Positions 1 to 10,100 of a stretch of DNA of 64,000 bases are shown here, one piece after another. The notes beneath the pieces were generated by a model that saw nothing but the letters and a program-made list of their open reading frames with translations, made no database searches and was not told the origin of the DNA. Position numbers and translations under genes: made by a program. Within the stretch, counting starts at the first letter, position 1. Each line of letters starts with the position of its first letter. Where the stretch lies: positions 47,250,177-47,314,176 of the forward strand of contig NC_079147.1 of the NCBI RefSeq assembly GCF_945859685.1, read 5' to 3'. This stretch comes from Eupeodes corollae (lineage: Eukaryota > Arthropoda > Insecta > Diptera > Syrphidae).

Positions 1-618
1 GTCTTGATCTAACAAATTTATTGTTATTGAACTTATCTTCTTCACGTTCACTGGTAAATAAATAACATTTTTAGGAACCTCAATTATTTTATACCCTGGA
101 CTGGCTTTGATTGAAAATTGATGAAGTATATGCGCAGATTGGTTATTTATAAATGTTCCGTCAATTAAGTTACACTCAACTCTCACCGTATTTACACGAT
201 TGATATCAACGTAAAGATCTGACTCATGCATTTGTTTTGCAACCAGTTTTCTGTTACTGAACCCCAGTAGTGAACCAATGGAATTAGGATGTGAAAAATC
301 TATGTCTTCACTGCAGTATATTTCACATTTTAAAGTGTTGTTATTTGCTCTGATCTTTACGCTTGCCGTATTATTTTTTTTTAAAAGCCCTTCTTGAATA
401 AAATTATTTATATCTTCAATTTCGTAAGAGCCAATAGGAAGTTTAATTACATCATTACCTAAATGAAATAAATTATTCATTACATCAACGTTAGGTATGG
501 AGTTGTATGTTTGGAAATCCACTAATCCACAAACATAATTCGAGTCTAATACTATTGGTGGAAAGTACTCTGTTGTGAGAGTAGACTTGTTCCCGCTCAG
601 TGTAAGTGTTATCGACAT
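1..618 (-). CDS. Polinton/adintovirus penton-like minor capsid protein (C-terminus beyond window edge)
   Basis: An open frame starts at an ATG at 618 on the minus strand and runs without a stop through the left edge, about 206 codons. The translation is a beta-rich protein with an LVDFQTYNSIPNVD block near residues 33-46, an IDFSHPNSIGSLLGFS block in the middle and a PGYKIIEVPKNVIYLPVN block towards the end. These match my memory of the penton-like minor capsid protein of Polinton and adintovirus elements, which forms the vertices of the predicted icosahedral particle. It lies 42 bp downstream of the protease gene on the same strand, so penton, protease and PLA2 protein form one compact block. 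No frameshift is visible. Family assignment is from recalled motifs, not an alignment. Confidence 0.8.
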   Translation of the reverse strand, partial: MSITLTLSGNKSTLTTEYFPPIVLDSNYVCGLVDFQTYNSIPNVDVMNNLFHLGNDVIKLPIGSYEIEDINNFIQEGLLKKNNTASVKIRANNNTLKCEIYCSEDIDFSHPNSIGSLLGFSNRKLVAKQMHESDLYVDINRVNTVRVECNLIDGTFINNQSAHILHQFSIKASPGYKIIEVPKNVIYLPVNVKKISSITINLLDQD

Positions 619-660
619 TATCAGTGGAAAAGAAATGAAACGAATTTTATAATGTATAGC

Positions 661-1017
661 TTATTTATTCTGATCAACAAGAAACTTCAAACATAAATGT
701 CCACAATTAAATGTATTAAAACGCTGTAAACATTTATGATTGTAATAAATATTATTTCCATGCAAGTATCTTACTATTTCCTGGGGAGGTCTTAAATTAC
801 CAAAGCTATCAAAATATTGTACATTATTTTTATTTTTGTTATATGCTACCCAATGGGTACCGATCCCACTATTATCATCTAAATTTACGACTCCACTCTC
901 TCTTTTAAATGGTTTGTTTGGCAATTCATCCCTCATAAAAACGCCTCGGAAATTTGGGATATAGTTTTTGCCAAAATGCGATATATCTATGTTAGTGAGA
1001 GGGCGGTTGGGTAGCAT
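661..1017 (-). CDS. Adenain-like cysteine protease (Polinton PRO)
   Basis: A 118-residue protein of the size usual for adenovirus-type maturation proteases in Polintons. The catalytic elements appear in the expected order: His in GTHWVAY near residue 54, an acidic residue in QYFDSFG near 70, and Cys in FNTFNCGHLCLKFL near 105. The known role of the family is cleavage of virion precursor proteins during assembly; the activity of this copy is inferred. Only two bases separate its ATG from the stop of the upstream PLA2-domain gene, so the two are probably co-transcribed. The frame is intact and may still encode a complete protease. Confidence 0.85.
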   Translation of the reverse strand: MLPNRPLTNIDISHFGKNYIPNFRGVFMRDELPNKPFKRESGVVNLDDNSGIGTHWVAYNKNKNNVQYFDSFGNLRPPQEIVRYLHGNNIYYNHKCLQRFNTFNCGHLCLKFLVDQNK

Positions 1018-1019
1018 TT

Positions 1020-1862
1020 TTAATAGTTTTTTGATTCTTGCGGACTTAAAAATAACCCCAAACCAGTTTTATATGGCTTCAGATAAAGGCCCTTTCCTTG
1101 TTTAAGTTTTATTGTTTCCATAGCTTTATTGTGACGTCTATTTTCTTCCAATTGTTGTCTTCCGATCTTTGAATCGTTTATAGCTTTCGCCATTCCTGCA
1201 ACACCACCGGTAAGAGAACCTACAGCTGATAACCCTGCTAAGATAGGTAGCAATGGTAAAAGTCCTCCAACTTTGGGAATTGGTATTACTCTAGGAAGTG
1301 TTATACTCCTACGTTTTTTCTTTATTATTTGTCTGGCTGCATGTAAAGCCGTTGTTGCTAATTTATTTGAGTCTTCAGTGTTCAGATTTTTTATTGCCGC
1401 TCTGGCTTCTTTTACCGCATTTTTGAATAGATTTGTTTTCTTAATCCTAGGGCACTGACGGACTTTCTTTGTTTTTGTTTTTGATGATATACCCATTCCA
1501 AGAGTAGATTTAGCCTTCATCATGCTCGTAACTAAAAGACTATTTATTTTTTCTGGTAGTGTTGAATCCTTAGCTCTAAACCTCTGCCAGGATTTCTCAC
1601 CCAAAATTTTATCGGCTGTATGTCTATAATTCAAATTATTGCTTTTACTGTATGCAATATCGTGTTCTCGACAAGCTTCATCCAATTGGTTGATTCCACG
1701 GTCTCCTCTAGCAAGACGCTCTTTAAGTTTAGTTCCAGGTCCACAAAAATTATAAGATGGTAGATGTAACTCAAAAGGAAGTTTGTTTATTATTGAATTA
1801 ACCAATCCGTTTCCCTGAACTGAATTATTCAAACTAACAGAGTGGGTCTTAAAATCAATCAT
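1020..1862 (-). CDS. PLA2-domain minor virion protein
   Basis: A 280-residue protein. Residues about 30-75 hold a parvovirus-type phospholipase A2 core: a calcium-loop-like NFCGPGTKL, then a CREHDIAYS catalytic His-Asp helix. This is followed by a lysine/arginine-rich central stretch, a hydrophobic glycine-rich segment near 195-225 (GGLLPLLPILAGLSAVG) that may interact with membranes, and a short C-terminal GLYLKPYKTGLGLFLSP tail like small core proteins of adeno-like viruses. PLA2 domains of this type breach endosomal membranes in parvoviruses and also occur in adintoviruses; the function here is inferred. The gene is divergent from the ATPase gene, with the two starts about 40-90 bp apart in a shared promoter region. 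Confidence 0.8.
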   Translation of the reverse strand: MIDFKTHSVSLNNSVQGNGLVNSIINKLPFELHLPSYNFCGPGTKLKERLARGDRGINQLDEACREHDIAYSKSNNLNYRHTADKILGEKSWQRFRAKDSTLPEKINSLLVTSMMKAKSTLGMGISSKTKTKKVRQCPRIKKTNLFKNAVKEARAAIKNLNTEDSNKLATTALHAARQIIKKKRRSITLPRVIPIPKVGGLLPLLPILAGLSAVGSLTGGVAGMAKAINDSKIGRQQLEENRRHNKAMETIKLKQGKGLYLKPYKTGLGLFLSPQESKNY

Positions 1863-1952
1863 TATATAACTGTTTTCTTAGACGCATGGAGCGATTATGA
1901 AATAATGTTTATAAAACACGGGGATTTATGTGTAAAAGCCTCATTCTACAAA

Positions 1953-2633
1953 ATGAAGTTTGTAAGACAGCAAGAAGCTATTTCTGTACAAAACTTTGAT
2001 GGAAATGTAAAACAAAAAAAGAAGCATGGAACATTATTTCCAAATAGTATTCGAGGAATAATTGTAGGCCCATCTAATTGTGGGAAAACAAACGTTATGT
2101 TAAGCATTCTTTTAGATGTCAATGGTTTAAAGTTTGAAAATATATACCTTTATTCAAAATCATTGCATCAACCAAAATATGCATATCTAAAAAAGGTTAT
2201 AAAATCAATAAAAGAAATGCATTATTATGAATTTTCAAATAATTGTGAAGTTATGCTGCCTTCTAAGGCTAAACCCAATTCAGTTTTCATATTTGACGAT
2301 GTAGCTTGTGAAAAACAAAATACCATAAGAGACTACTTTTGTATGGGTCGACATAGCGGTGTAGATAGCTTCTACTTATGCCAATCATATACACACATTC
2401 CAAAACATTTGATTCGAGATAACGCTAACTATATAATTCTTTTCAAGCAAGATGATCTTAATTTGAAACATATTTTTAATGATCATATTAATTCAGATAT
2501 GACGTTCAAACAGTTTAAAGAGTTGTGTTCAGAATGCTGGAAAGAATTGTATGGGTTTTTAGTTATTGATAAAGATAGTTGCGTTAAAAATGGACGGTAT
2601 AAAAAATCTTTTAAAGAAACAGTTATTTTATAA
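1953..2633 (+). CDS. FtsK/HerA-type genome-packaging ATPase (Polinton)
   Basis: An ATP-driven DNA packaging motor. Walker A is IIVGPSNCGKTNVM and Walker B is SVFIFDDVACEKQN, followed by GRHSGVDSFYLCQSY with the sensor-like polar residue typical of the A32/FtsK-HerA packaging ATPases of Polintons and large DNA viruses. From the ATG at 1953 the protein is about 226 residues, the usual length. In-frame ATGs also exist at 1905 and 1842, but the last would overlap the start of the divergent PLA2 gene and adds unconserved residues, so I prefer 1953 or 1905. The frame is intact to the stop at 2631-2633. It is divergently transcribed from the PLA2-protease-penton block, as in many Polintons. Confidence 0.85.
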   Translation: MKFVRQQEAISVQNFDGNVKQKKKHGTLFPNSIRGIIVGPSNCGKTNVMLSILLDVNGLKFENIYLYSKSLHQPKYAYLKKVIKSIKEMHYYEFSNNCEVMLPSKAKPNSVFIFDDVACEKQNTIRDYFCMGRHSGVDSFYLCQSYTHIPKHLIRDNANYIILFKQDDLNLKHIFNDHINSDMTFKQFKELCSECWKELYGFLVIDKDSCVKNGRYKKSFKETVIL

Positions 2634-2689
2634 ATTGATACAGTCGTGAAACTGCTTTTCATATTAATACACCTATCTTAATATTACCT

Positions 2690-2832
2690 GTATTATACTG
2701 CCTTGTATTGAACAGCCCCTGTATTGAACAGCCCTGTATTGAACAGCCCTGTATTGAACAGCCCTGTATTGAATAGCCCTGTATTGAACCGACCTGTATT
2801 GAACCGTCCTGTATTGAACCGTCCTGTATTGG
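2690..2832. repeat. 15-bp minisatellite, about 9 units
   Basis: Head-to-tail copies of a 15-bp unit reading roughly CCTGTATTGAACAGC, with drift to ...GAACCGT towards the right. It lies between the ATPase stop and the next gene. The minus strand is open through the array only because the unit is a multiple of three; the resulting repetitive peptide is not a credible gene. Confidence 0.9.
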
Positions 2833-2883
2833 ACTACCCATTCTTCAGATCCTATTAGAAGTAATCTAACACTCTAAATAGCT

Positions 2884-3369
2884 ATGGATACGAATATGAA
2901 TACGCTTAAAAATCTTATAAATACACAGAAAGCTTTAAAGAAAAAGTATATGCTCCTCAAGACTGGAAAATTGATTAAAGATACTGAAATTGAAAACACG
3001 TTCAAAACAATTGTTGAACCCTTACAGAAAATCGCGAAAAATGTGAAAAATAATGAAAACATAAATGATGAATTTAAAGAAATAAAACCACCTACTGTAA
3101 AACGTCGTCTTCAATTTAAAAGTCCTATAGAAGAAGAAGATGAAAAAATTTCTCTAGAGAGAGATTTAAATTTATCATTAACGAATTCAATGTTAGCCGA
3201 TGACGATTTAAAACACCTTCAAATAGCTTCAATGAAAGTACTCCGATTAATGAAGCCATACTTTCAAATTCAGATGTCCTCCTTTAGGAGCAATTTTGAT
3301 GCTCGGAGCACATTTTTTACACTAGGGAGGAGCATTTTATTCCTCAAGTCCGATATTTATACTACTTAA
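2884..3369 (+). pseudogene. Polinton-linked coiled-coil protein, C-terminus replaced
   Basis: The first ~125 residues form a charged, helix-rich protein: a heptad-like LKNLINTQKALKKKYMLLK start, a KTIVEPLQKIAKNVKN block, then KRRLQF and an acidic stretch. Proteins of this type sit next to capsid genes in arthropod Polintons/adintoviruses; I know no assigned function. From about 3270 the frame runs into unrelated sequence (a CCTCCTTTAGGAG palindrome and onwards) and ends at 3369 in residues that look random. The gene therefore appears truncated by an insertion or rearrangement. It is the last recognisable gene of the left Polinton block, on the same strand as the ATPase. Confidence 0.6.
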
Positions 3370-4020
3370 ACAAATTTATGATTATAATTATTCTTCAATT
3401 TAAAATGTGCATTTTAACACACTTCGTAAATTTACATTCGCCAAAATAATTTTTTAAGCAAATCTTGCAACAAACACCAAACGTTTTGAATATTAACAAA
3501 CACACCAAAATGTCCGAAATGGCAAACTCGTAGTATATGTGAAAATCCGTGAGAGAATATGTGTAAATCTGTCTCCAAAAAGAGATTTCAGAAAAATCAA
3601 TTCGTCCTGTAAAACATTCAATAATTTTCCCAATGTAATTCATTATTAAAGGGAAAAAAAAAATTGCGACACATCCGTGAAGAATTAATTTCTTTTCTCA
3701 ATGTAAAATCCCATTAAACATACAAAGATCCAAATAGAAACATTTCATTTGCAGTGGTATCACTGATCGCGATTGTTATTTTTGTTTCTCTCCTTTCATA
3801 TTTTTTGGGTTTTCCATTACCCGATTAACCAGTTTCATTTTAGTTCAGTCTTGCAGATTGCAGTTGAGTTGATGAAGTTGAGTGCGTTGCTTGTCGGTCG
3901 TGTATTGATTTAATATCGTTTTCTATAGTGTGATTTGTGGCGTATAGTGTAATAAAATAAATAATTATATAAATTGGAGAAAAAGGTAAGCAAATAATTA
4001 TTTTTTCAATTATATTCATT
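3370..4020. other. Non-coding stretch between the Polinton block and the DUF4806 gene
   Basis: AT-rich sequence without a credible gene. An Inr-like TTCAGTC at about 3844-3850 precedes a GC-richer stretch, which could be the start of the transcript for the DUF4806 gene about 0.9 kb downstream. That is weak evidence. Confidence 0.35.
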
Positions 4021-4039
4021 TTATTTACTTATTTGTTCA

Positions 4040-4345
4040 TATAGTAGGTAGCAAAAGTAGAAAAATAACCACAGCCGTGTTGTTTGGGTTATTTTTTTAC
4101 TTGCATTCATATGGAATGAGTAGCAAAATAACGTGAACTGCCTTGCATTCATATGGAATGAGTAGCAAAATAACGTGAACTGTCTTTTTTCAGTTATTTT
4201 CTTACTTTTGTTCATAGGATGCAAGTAGAAAAATAACCACAGCCGTGTTGTTTGGGTTATTTTTTTACTTGCATTCATATGGAATGAGTAGTAAAATAAC
4301 GTGAACTGCCTTTTTTCAGTTATTTTCTTACTTTTGTTCATATGA
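4040..4345. repeat. ~180-bp tandem duplication with an internal 43-bp duplication
   Basis: Two copies of a unit starting GTAGAAAAATAACCACAG, at about 4048 and 4230, each followed by CTTGCATTCATATGGAATG and TTATTTTCTTACTTTTGTTC blocks. The first copy carries the CATTCATATGGAATG segment twice. Apparent minus-strand frames through it are repeat artefacts. Confidence 0.8.
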
Positions 4346-4430
4346 CGAGCGATTGTTTTTTACTTGCTTTGTTGGCCCATATTTAGTTTTTAGTTCAGTT
4401 TGTGCTCTTCTATCGTTCGCTCGTGTCCTT

Positions 4431-4675
4431 TGATAATAAAAACAACAATTTAGTATTCTTTGAGCTATATATCTAACTCGCCTTGTATCTTTCAATATAA
4501 AAAATCTTTCGTTCGTGTCCTTTATAATAAAAACAACAATTTAATATTCCTAGAGCTATATTTAACTCGCCTTGTATCTTTCAATATAAAAAAATCTTTC
4601 GTTCGTTTCCTTAATAATAAAAACAACAATTTAATATTCCTTGAGCTCGCCTTGCATCCTTCAAAATGAATTCAA
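4431..4675. repeat. ~90-bp tandem repeat, 2.7 units
   Basis: Three consecutive units start with TAATAAAAACAACAATTTA and contain ACTCGCCTTGTATCTTTCA and ATCTTTCGTTCGT blocks. The third unit is cut short. It lies 70-300 bp upstream of the DUF4806 start codon, so it is in the gene's promoter or 5' UTR. Confidence 0.8.
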
Positions 4676-4744
4676 TTATAAAACATAAAGTTTGTAGCCG
4701 GTCAACCGGTCAAGCCGGTCATCATTTCTGACCTCAACACACTC

Positions 4745-5497
4745 ATGTCAGAGATAATAACAGATGGCAAACTCCTTGACGGCCCAGTTGAAGCAGTTGA
4801 AAGTTTACCACATGCAAGTGGAAAATCTTCCCAAAATGCATTGGCCATGGAGGCCAATTTCCAAAGGCTGACCGAAAACCAAAATCAAATTAAAGCCTCG
4901 CTCGATTCTCTTCACAAAGAATCCTCCGCAATGAAGCAGATGCTTACCGAATTTTTTGCAAAAACTGAAGTAACGATGAATATAATCATCGATAAGTTGT
5001 GCGTGGATATGGAGCGCAAAGAAAAAATTGATGTTTTTCCCGAAAATTTGTTGCCCATATCCACGCAAGAAGCGTTGGAGGAAGTGGAGGAGAGGATTGG
5101 GGCCGACCCTTCGTTGAAACGATTAGTCGTAAGATTCTTTTTTTATTATAATTGAACACTTAAAGAAATGTAATTGTTTTGCAACATTTTCTAAAAGCTT
5201 ATATTTTTCTTTTCATTTAAACAGATTCGAAAATTGGGCACATTTGGTGGAATGAATGCCAATAAAACTATAAGAACCATCGCCAAGCTGTTCTTCCACG
5301 ACAAGCTGTTGTCCGAATTTTCCTGGCTGGGAACATCCAACAAAAAGAAGTTTGTTGGATATAAAAACGTCTTCGCAGCAGTAGTTGAGGCGGTAAGAGA
5401 CCGCTACCCAAACTACTCCGACATCGATGCTGCTAATTTCTTTAAAACTTATTTGAAGCAGGCTCGTTTTCGGATGAATACAGTATACAGTCTGTAG
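4745..5497 (+). CDS. DUF4806-domain protein, two exons
   Basis: Exon 1 (4745-5128) and exon 2 (5225 onwards) are joined by a 96-bp GT...AG intron in phase 0 (donor GTAAGATT, acceptor TTTAAACAG). The N-terminus is a coiled-coil-like region; FPENLLPISTQEALEEVEER leads into the DUF4806 core, and exon 2 holds NKTIRTIAKLFF, LLSEFSWLGTSNKKKF and NFFKTYLKQARFRM. DUF4806 is a common, uncharacterised insect domain often found in lineage-expanded or transposon-like genes. The last 4-5 residues and the stop come from the start of the repeat module beginning near 5487, so the natural C-terminus has been replaced. A diverged second copy lies at 10948-12142. Function unknown. Confidence 0.7.
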
Positions 5498-5993
5498 ATA
5501 TGCATATGTTGTTATTATTGCTTACTACTCTACTCGTTGTTAATCTTGTTGTCGTAGGTTCGTGTTCGGTCAGTGCGTGGTAATTTACTTTCGTTTCGAT
5601 GGTGCGGTATATTTTATTATTAAATAATTAAATTCAGTGAATTAAATCAGGTAGTTATTTTATTCATGTTGAATGATTAATGAGAAAATATATGCATATT
5701 TGTGTTTACGAAGTGAGCGCGCGCGCATTCGGTTCCGGAATTAATTTTGTACGCGATCACGGTATGTGCTGAGTTGTGTGAGTGCATTTTTGTTTGTTTG
5801 TTTGATATTTTAAAATATATTTTGATTATTATTTGGCTGTCGATGCCTATTTTATTAATATAAAATCAAATTAACATATTCATATTGCACAAGTAGAATA
5901 AGTCAATCACTCTCGACCATTAGGGATGAAAGGTTTGTTCACACCAGATTCAGGAGAATAAATGTGGGTTTTTTTCTATCCCTTTTCCCATAG

Positions 5994-6163
5994 AAAAGTT
6001 ACCGTCTTTTATTTCGATCGGACTTTATAATGGTGCGGAACATTATGGAAGTAATCCTATATACCCCCACCAAGCCATGTGCAAAGGATATGTTGACGAT
6101 CCAATAAGTTTTAAAGAATCAAGCATTATAAACAACTTACAAAATGATTTGTCATTTTCATAA
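5994..6163 (+). other. Possible short exon in Y module (copy A; same at 24064-24233)
   Basis: After a polypyrimidine tract ending CCTTTTCCCATAG there is a 55-codon open stretch, with a GLYNGAEHYGSNPIYPHQ block, ending in a stop. It is identical in reading in both Y copies apart from single changes. It looks like a terminal exon of an unidentified gene; I do not recognise the protein. Confidence 0.35.
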
Positions 6164-6215
6164 AATAAAGTTTGCTAGTAAGCATTCAACACTTAAACAA
6201 CAAGGAACTTCAAAA

Positions 6216-6319
6216 ATGGACTCTGTCAAAATAATAAAAGATATTTTCGATTTTTTAAAAACAATGGGGAATCAATATTGGATGAACACTATGGAGAATA
6301 TACTAACTGTATTTCAATG
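6216..6319 (+). other. Possible first exon with strong splice donor in Y module (copy A; same at 24286-24389)
   Basis: An ATG opens a 34-codon frame (MDSVKIIKDIFDFLKTM start) that ends at a consensus donor, CAATG|GTAAGT. Both Y copies keep it, with a few replacement changes. No downstream exon could be assigned with confidence. It may be the 5' exon of a gene whose body was lost, or an upstream exon for the G/polymerase unit. Confidence 0.35.
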
Positions 6320-6501
6320 GTAAGTAAATTTAAAAATACTACATACACATACAAGTTATTGGTTTTCTTTGTATGGTATATGCGTGTAAGGAGAAGGTTT
6401 AGAGATATGATCCAATATAAATAGGCTCGGCACTTTCAAATGGTTAGAAGTTTACTTGGGATCACAGTAACGTTTGCTACAACAAAGAAAAAGAAAAAAA
6501 A

Positions 6502-6835
6502 ATGGAAATTGTGATCTATGACGAGTACCATACAAGATTCCAGGGAATTGAGAATCCAAATTTGTACCGTCCAAATCGCAACCAGAAAAGAGTGCACTTT
6601 TTAACCCCTTCATTGGACATGCTACCATAAAGCAGCCTAGGGGACGAATATGAACCAAACAATTTTGATCCTGAGGAACTCTTCGGCGATGAGGAATACA
6701 AATCAAATACGCTTCTGGAGAAAGTAATGCTGGCAAGTTTCGTCCAAAAAGGAAAGAAATTCCAGATCCTTTATTGGATGCAAAGCGGTTGACAGCTAGA
6801 AAATATTTTAAAGGAGAAAATACCTAGGATATGAT
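6502..6835 (+). pseudogene. Decayed copy of the 118-aa G protein (copy A)
   Basis: Homologous to the intact gene at 19272-19628, including the upstream TATA-like CAATATAAATAGG. Relative to the intact gene it has an internal loss of about 36 bp after the CCAAATCGCAACCAG region plus further small shifts, so no long frame remains. The same damage is present at 24572-24897, so the breaks predate the Y-module duplication. Confidence 0.8.
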
Positions 6836-7022
6836 ATAGAAAATACAAAAATTATAATACACATTTGTAAATAAAAGACAAAAAATCATCACGAAACCAA
6901 AGTGCTAACAGTTTATAAGGAGAACGTAAATAAGGAATTCATTTAAAAATTGTGTAATTTACCTCTCAGTTCAAAATAAAAATGAACTGGATGCTAAGAT
7001 ATTTCTTAATTACAATAAAGCA

Positions 7023-7199
7023 ATGATGCATGAAATTCTTTACCAAAAAATAAGTGAACACCAGTCTATAAAATTCAACTTTTAACTTTTTGCACAATAC
7101 GTACAAATAAGTCATGAGGAAATGAAAGCAGTTTTTCTGGAAGTGGAAATAAATCCTATTCAAGGAAATGTTCAAGATTATCCTAATCAAAATGGATGA
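7023..7199 (+). pseudogene. Short ORF upstream of polymerase, copy A (broken)
   Basis: Counterpart of the intact 58-61-aa ORFs of copies B, C and D. It has the same MMHEIL start and a 9-bp loss shared with copy D. A two-base change in the CAACTTGGAAC region makes a stop codon, so only about the first 21 codons are open. The ATGGATGA overlap with the polymerase start is still present at 7192-7199. Confidence 0.65.
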
Positions 7200-10100
7200 A
7201 TTGCAAGAAAGGGATAGTAGATAAACTGTGATAAGAATAAAATCAGTGGAAATCAACATCAATAAATACCAGCCATTGAGTGGTTCAAGATATTTATCTT
7301 TACCAAGAAATATTGCTTGTTTCTTATTTGCCAAATCTACTCGGCACTCCTTTTTTCACTCGGGTTATATCTACATAGAAAGTTGTTTTTTTTTTTAACA
7401 CGAACATTTTTTGCATTGGTATTGTATGAAAATGTGTATTTGAAAAAACGCGGCGTCAGTCCTCAGTGGTTTAGTTATTCATTTCAATTTTCATTGTTTC
7501 TTCAAACTTCGAGGGAGTAAGTCGACCCCAAACGCGATTACCTAAACTAAAAGTGCAAAAAAAAAATTAGTATAAATTAAAAAAGTGCAAAAAAAGGACC
7601 AAAGGATAAAATATTGGTATGTACATAATTGTGTTTTTATACCAACCCTCCTAATGGTTTCAACTATAAGATTGAGAGGAGTAAATAAAAAAGTTTGGCG
7701 ACCATCGAAATCGGAGGTAAGGGATAAGAATAAAATCAGTGGAAATCAACATCAATAAATACCAGCCATTGAGTGGTTCAAGATATTTATCTTTACCAAG
7801 AAATATTGCGGGCAAGAAAGCCATTGTCAATGTAGAGAACAAAGATGAATTTTGTTTAAAATGGGCAATTATATCTGCTCTTCATACAGAGCTTGAGTCA
7901 CAGGTTGAGAGAACATCTGCCTACTATCCAGTATCTGATATATCCAGAGATATAATTGCCCTTGACAATATCATTCTGGATTTCACAGGGCTTTCATTTC
8001 CCCTTGAACTACCAGAAATAAAAATGTTTGAAACTAAGAACAACATAAGCATCAACGTATGAATTTCTGAGGGAGAAAAATCACAAATTGAGGGCCCATA
8101 TTACATGACAATGCAAGAGAAATACAATCATGTTAATCTCTTACTCCACATGGATAAAGCATATCAGTCGGTTGATCCCAAGTGAAGTATTGGAAAGTTC
8201 AAGAAGAAGATTATTGTTCCGTAATACTTGCTTGCAGCTTTTTTACAATGACCGCTCATTTGATAAACACAAGGGAAATGCTCCAATGAAATGCTCCTTT
8301 GATGAAACCGAAGACTTAATGCGGACTTTTATAGGTAATATTTAATAATAACTTTTTTTTTATCAACTAAATTCTTATATTTTTTTTAGGGGAAAACTGT
8401 GCTAGTAAGTTTATTCACAGTTTAGTTGGAGATACAATTCATCAATACAATAAGCATATTAAATCCGTGACACCGATGAAATCTCTCTCAGCGATGCAGG
8501 CATCTTGCTTTGAGAAGGCAACAATATGCATAATATGCCGCAACAAAATCAACATACTACTAGGAGAAATAAAGGTAAGGGATCATTGCCACTTAACAGG
8601 TGAATATAGGGGGGCAGCCCATAATCTTTGTAACCTTAAGTATAAGATGCCAACATTTTTTCCAATTATGTTTCATAATTTATTTGGTTATGATGCACAT
8701 TTATTTTTCAAATCGCTTCGAGAAATCGATGGTGAAATTAAAGTGATACCACTTAATAAAGAAAAATATATTTCTTTTTCTAAGAAAATTTCTATTGATG
8801 AAAAACATTCAATAGAACTTAGTTTCTTAGACTCTTTTCGCTTTTTGGGTGATAGCATAGATAGTTTAGCTAGGAACTTAGTATCTTCAGACTTTACAAT
8901 AACCCGAAACAGAGCAAAGTCTGGAATTAGTTAAGAGAAAAGGAGTATTTCCATATGATTTAATGGATTCTTGGCAAAAAATGTCTGAGCCATGTCTTCC
9001 TGAAAGAGTGAAGTTTTTCAACAAACTCACGAATGAGGAATGTTCATTCGAGGATTATCAGTTGGCCATAAATATATGGAATCATTTTAACTATAATAAT
9101 CTAAAAAATTGTATTGAAATATACTTAAAAAGTGATGTTGTATTGTTAGCTGGCATTTTTGAAAATTTCAGAAAAGTCTGTAAACATAGATACTCTCTAG
9201 ATCCTTGTCACTACTATACAGCTCCTGGTTTATCTTGGGATGCTATGTTAAAAGTGACAAAAGTGGAACTGGAACTCTTGACTGACATTGAAATGTACAA
9301 TTTCTTTCAAAAAGGGATAAGAGGTGGTCTAACCCAATGCAGTCATAGATATTCCAGAGCCAATAATAAATTTGTTGAGTCCTATGACTCTGAAAAACCA
9401 TCTTCATACTTGGTTTATTTAGATGCCAATAATTTATGTGGATGGGCAATGTCTCAGAATCTTCCTTGTGGAGGTTTTGAATGGCAGAATCCACAAGATT
9501 TTTCTCTGACACATATAGAAAGTCTAAATGATTTAAATGTTGGATATGTTTTAGAAGTTGATTTAGAATATCCCGAACATCTTCATGATATTCATAATGA
9601 TTTGCCTTTTTGCCCAGAAAATATAGCAATACCAGGCTCTAAATTCAAGAAATTGGTGGCAAGTTTTTTACCAAAAGTGAACTATGTTATTCACCTAGAG
9701 AGTTTAAAGCAAGCTCTGAAACATGGTTTGATTTTAAAAAAAGTCCATCGTGTGATTAAATTTAGACAATCAAAATGGCTAGAACAATATATTTCCCTTA
9801 ATACCGAACTTAGAAAGAAAGCTAAAACTGATTTTCAGAAAAGGTTTTTCAAGCTAATGAATCTTTCTATTTACGGAAAAACAATGGAAAATATTGAGAA
9901 GCGTACTGATGTTAAAATTGTTACACGATGGGAAAATAAAAGAAAATCACTGGGTGCTAGAGGTTGGATTGCGAGACCAAACTTCCATAGTTCCTTACAA
10001 TTTGCCCATGAAGATGATCGAGTATGTAACCCATTGTTGGCTATACAGATGAGTAAATGTAATGTTACACTTAACAAACCGATTTATCTAGGTTTCATAG

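Larger units (their letters stand above)
5487..7316 (+). repeat. Duplicated Y-G-polymerase start module, copy A
   Basis: Nearly identical to 23557-25386 at a constant offset of 18,070 bp. Both copies begin at ACAGTCTGTAGATATG and run through a long non-coding stretch, two possible short exons, the decayed G gene and the first part of the polymerase. Copy A leaves the shared sequence at 7317, where a 406-bp segment is inserted. Confidence 0.9.

Noticed and set aside
1842..1952. Upstream start (1842) for the packaging ATPase
   Set aside because: It would overlap the PLA2 gene start on the other strand and adds residues without family resemblance.
2659..2841. Minus-strand frame encoding a repetitive 5-residue-repeat peptide
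   Set aside because: It is only the translation of a 15-bp minisatellite; no start context or neighbours support a gene.
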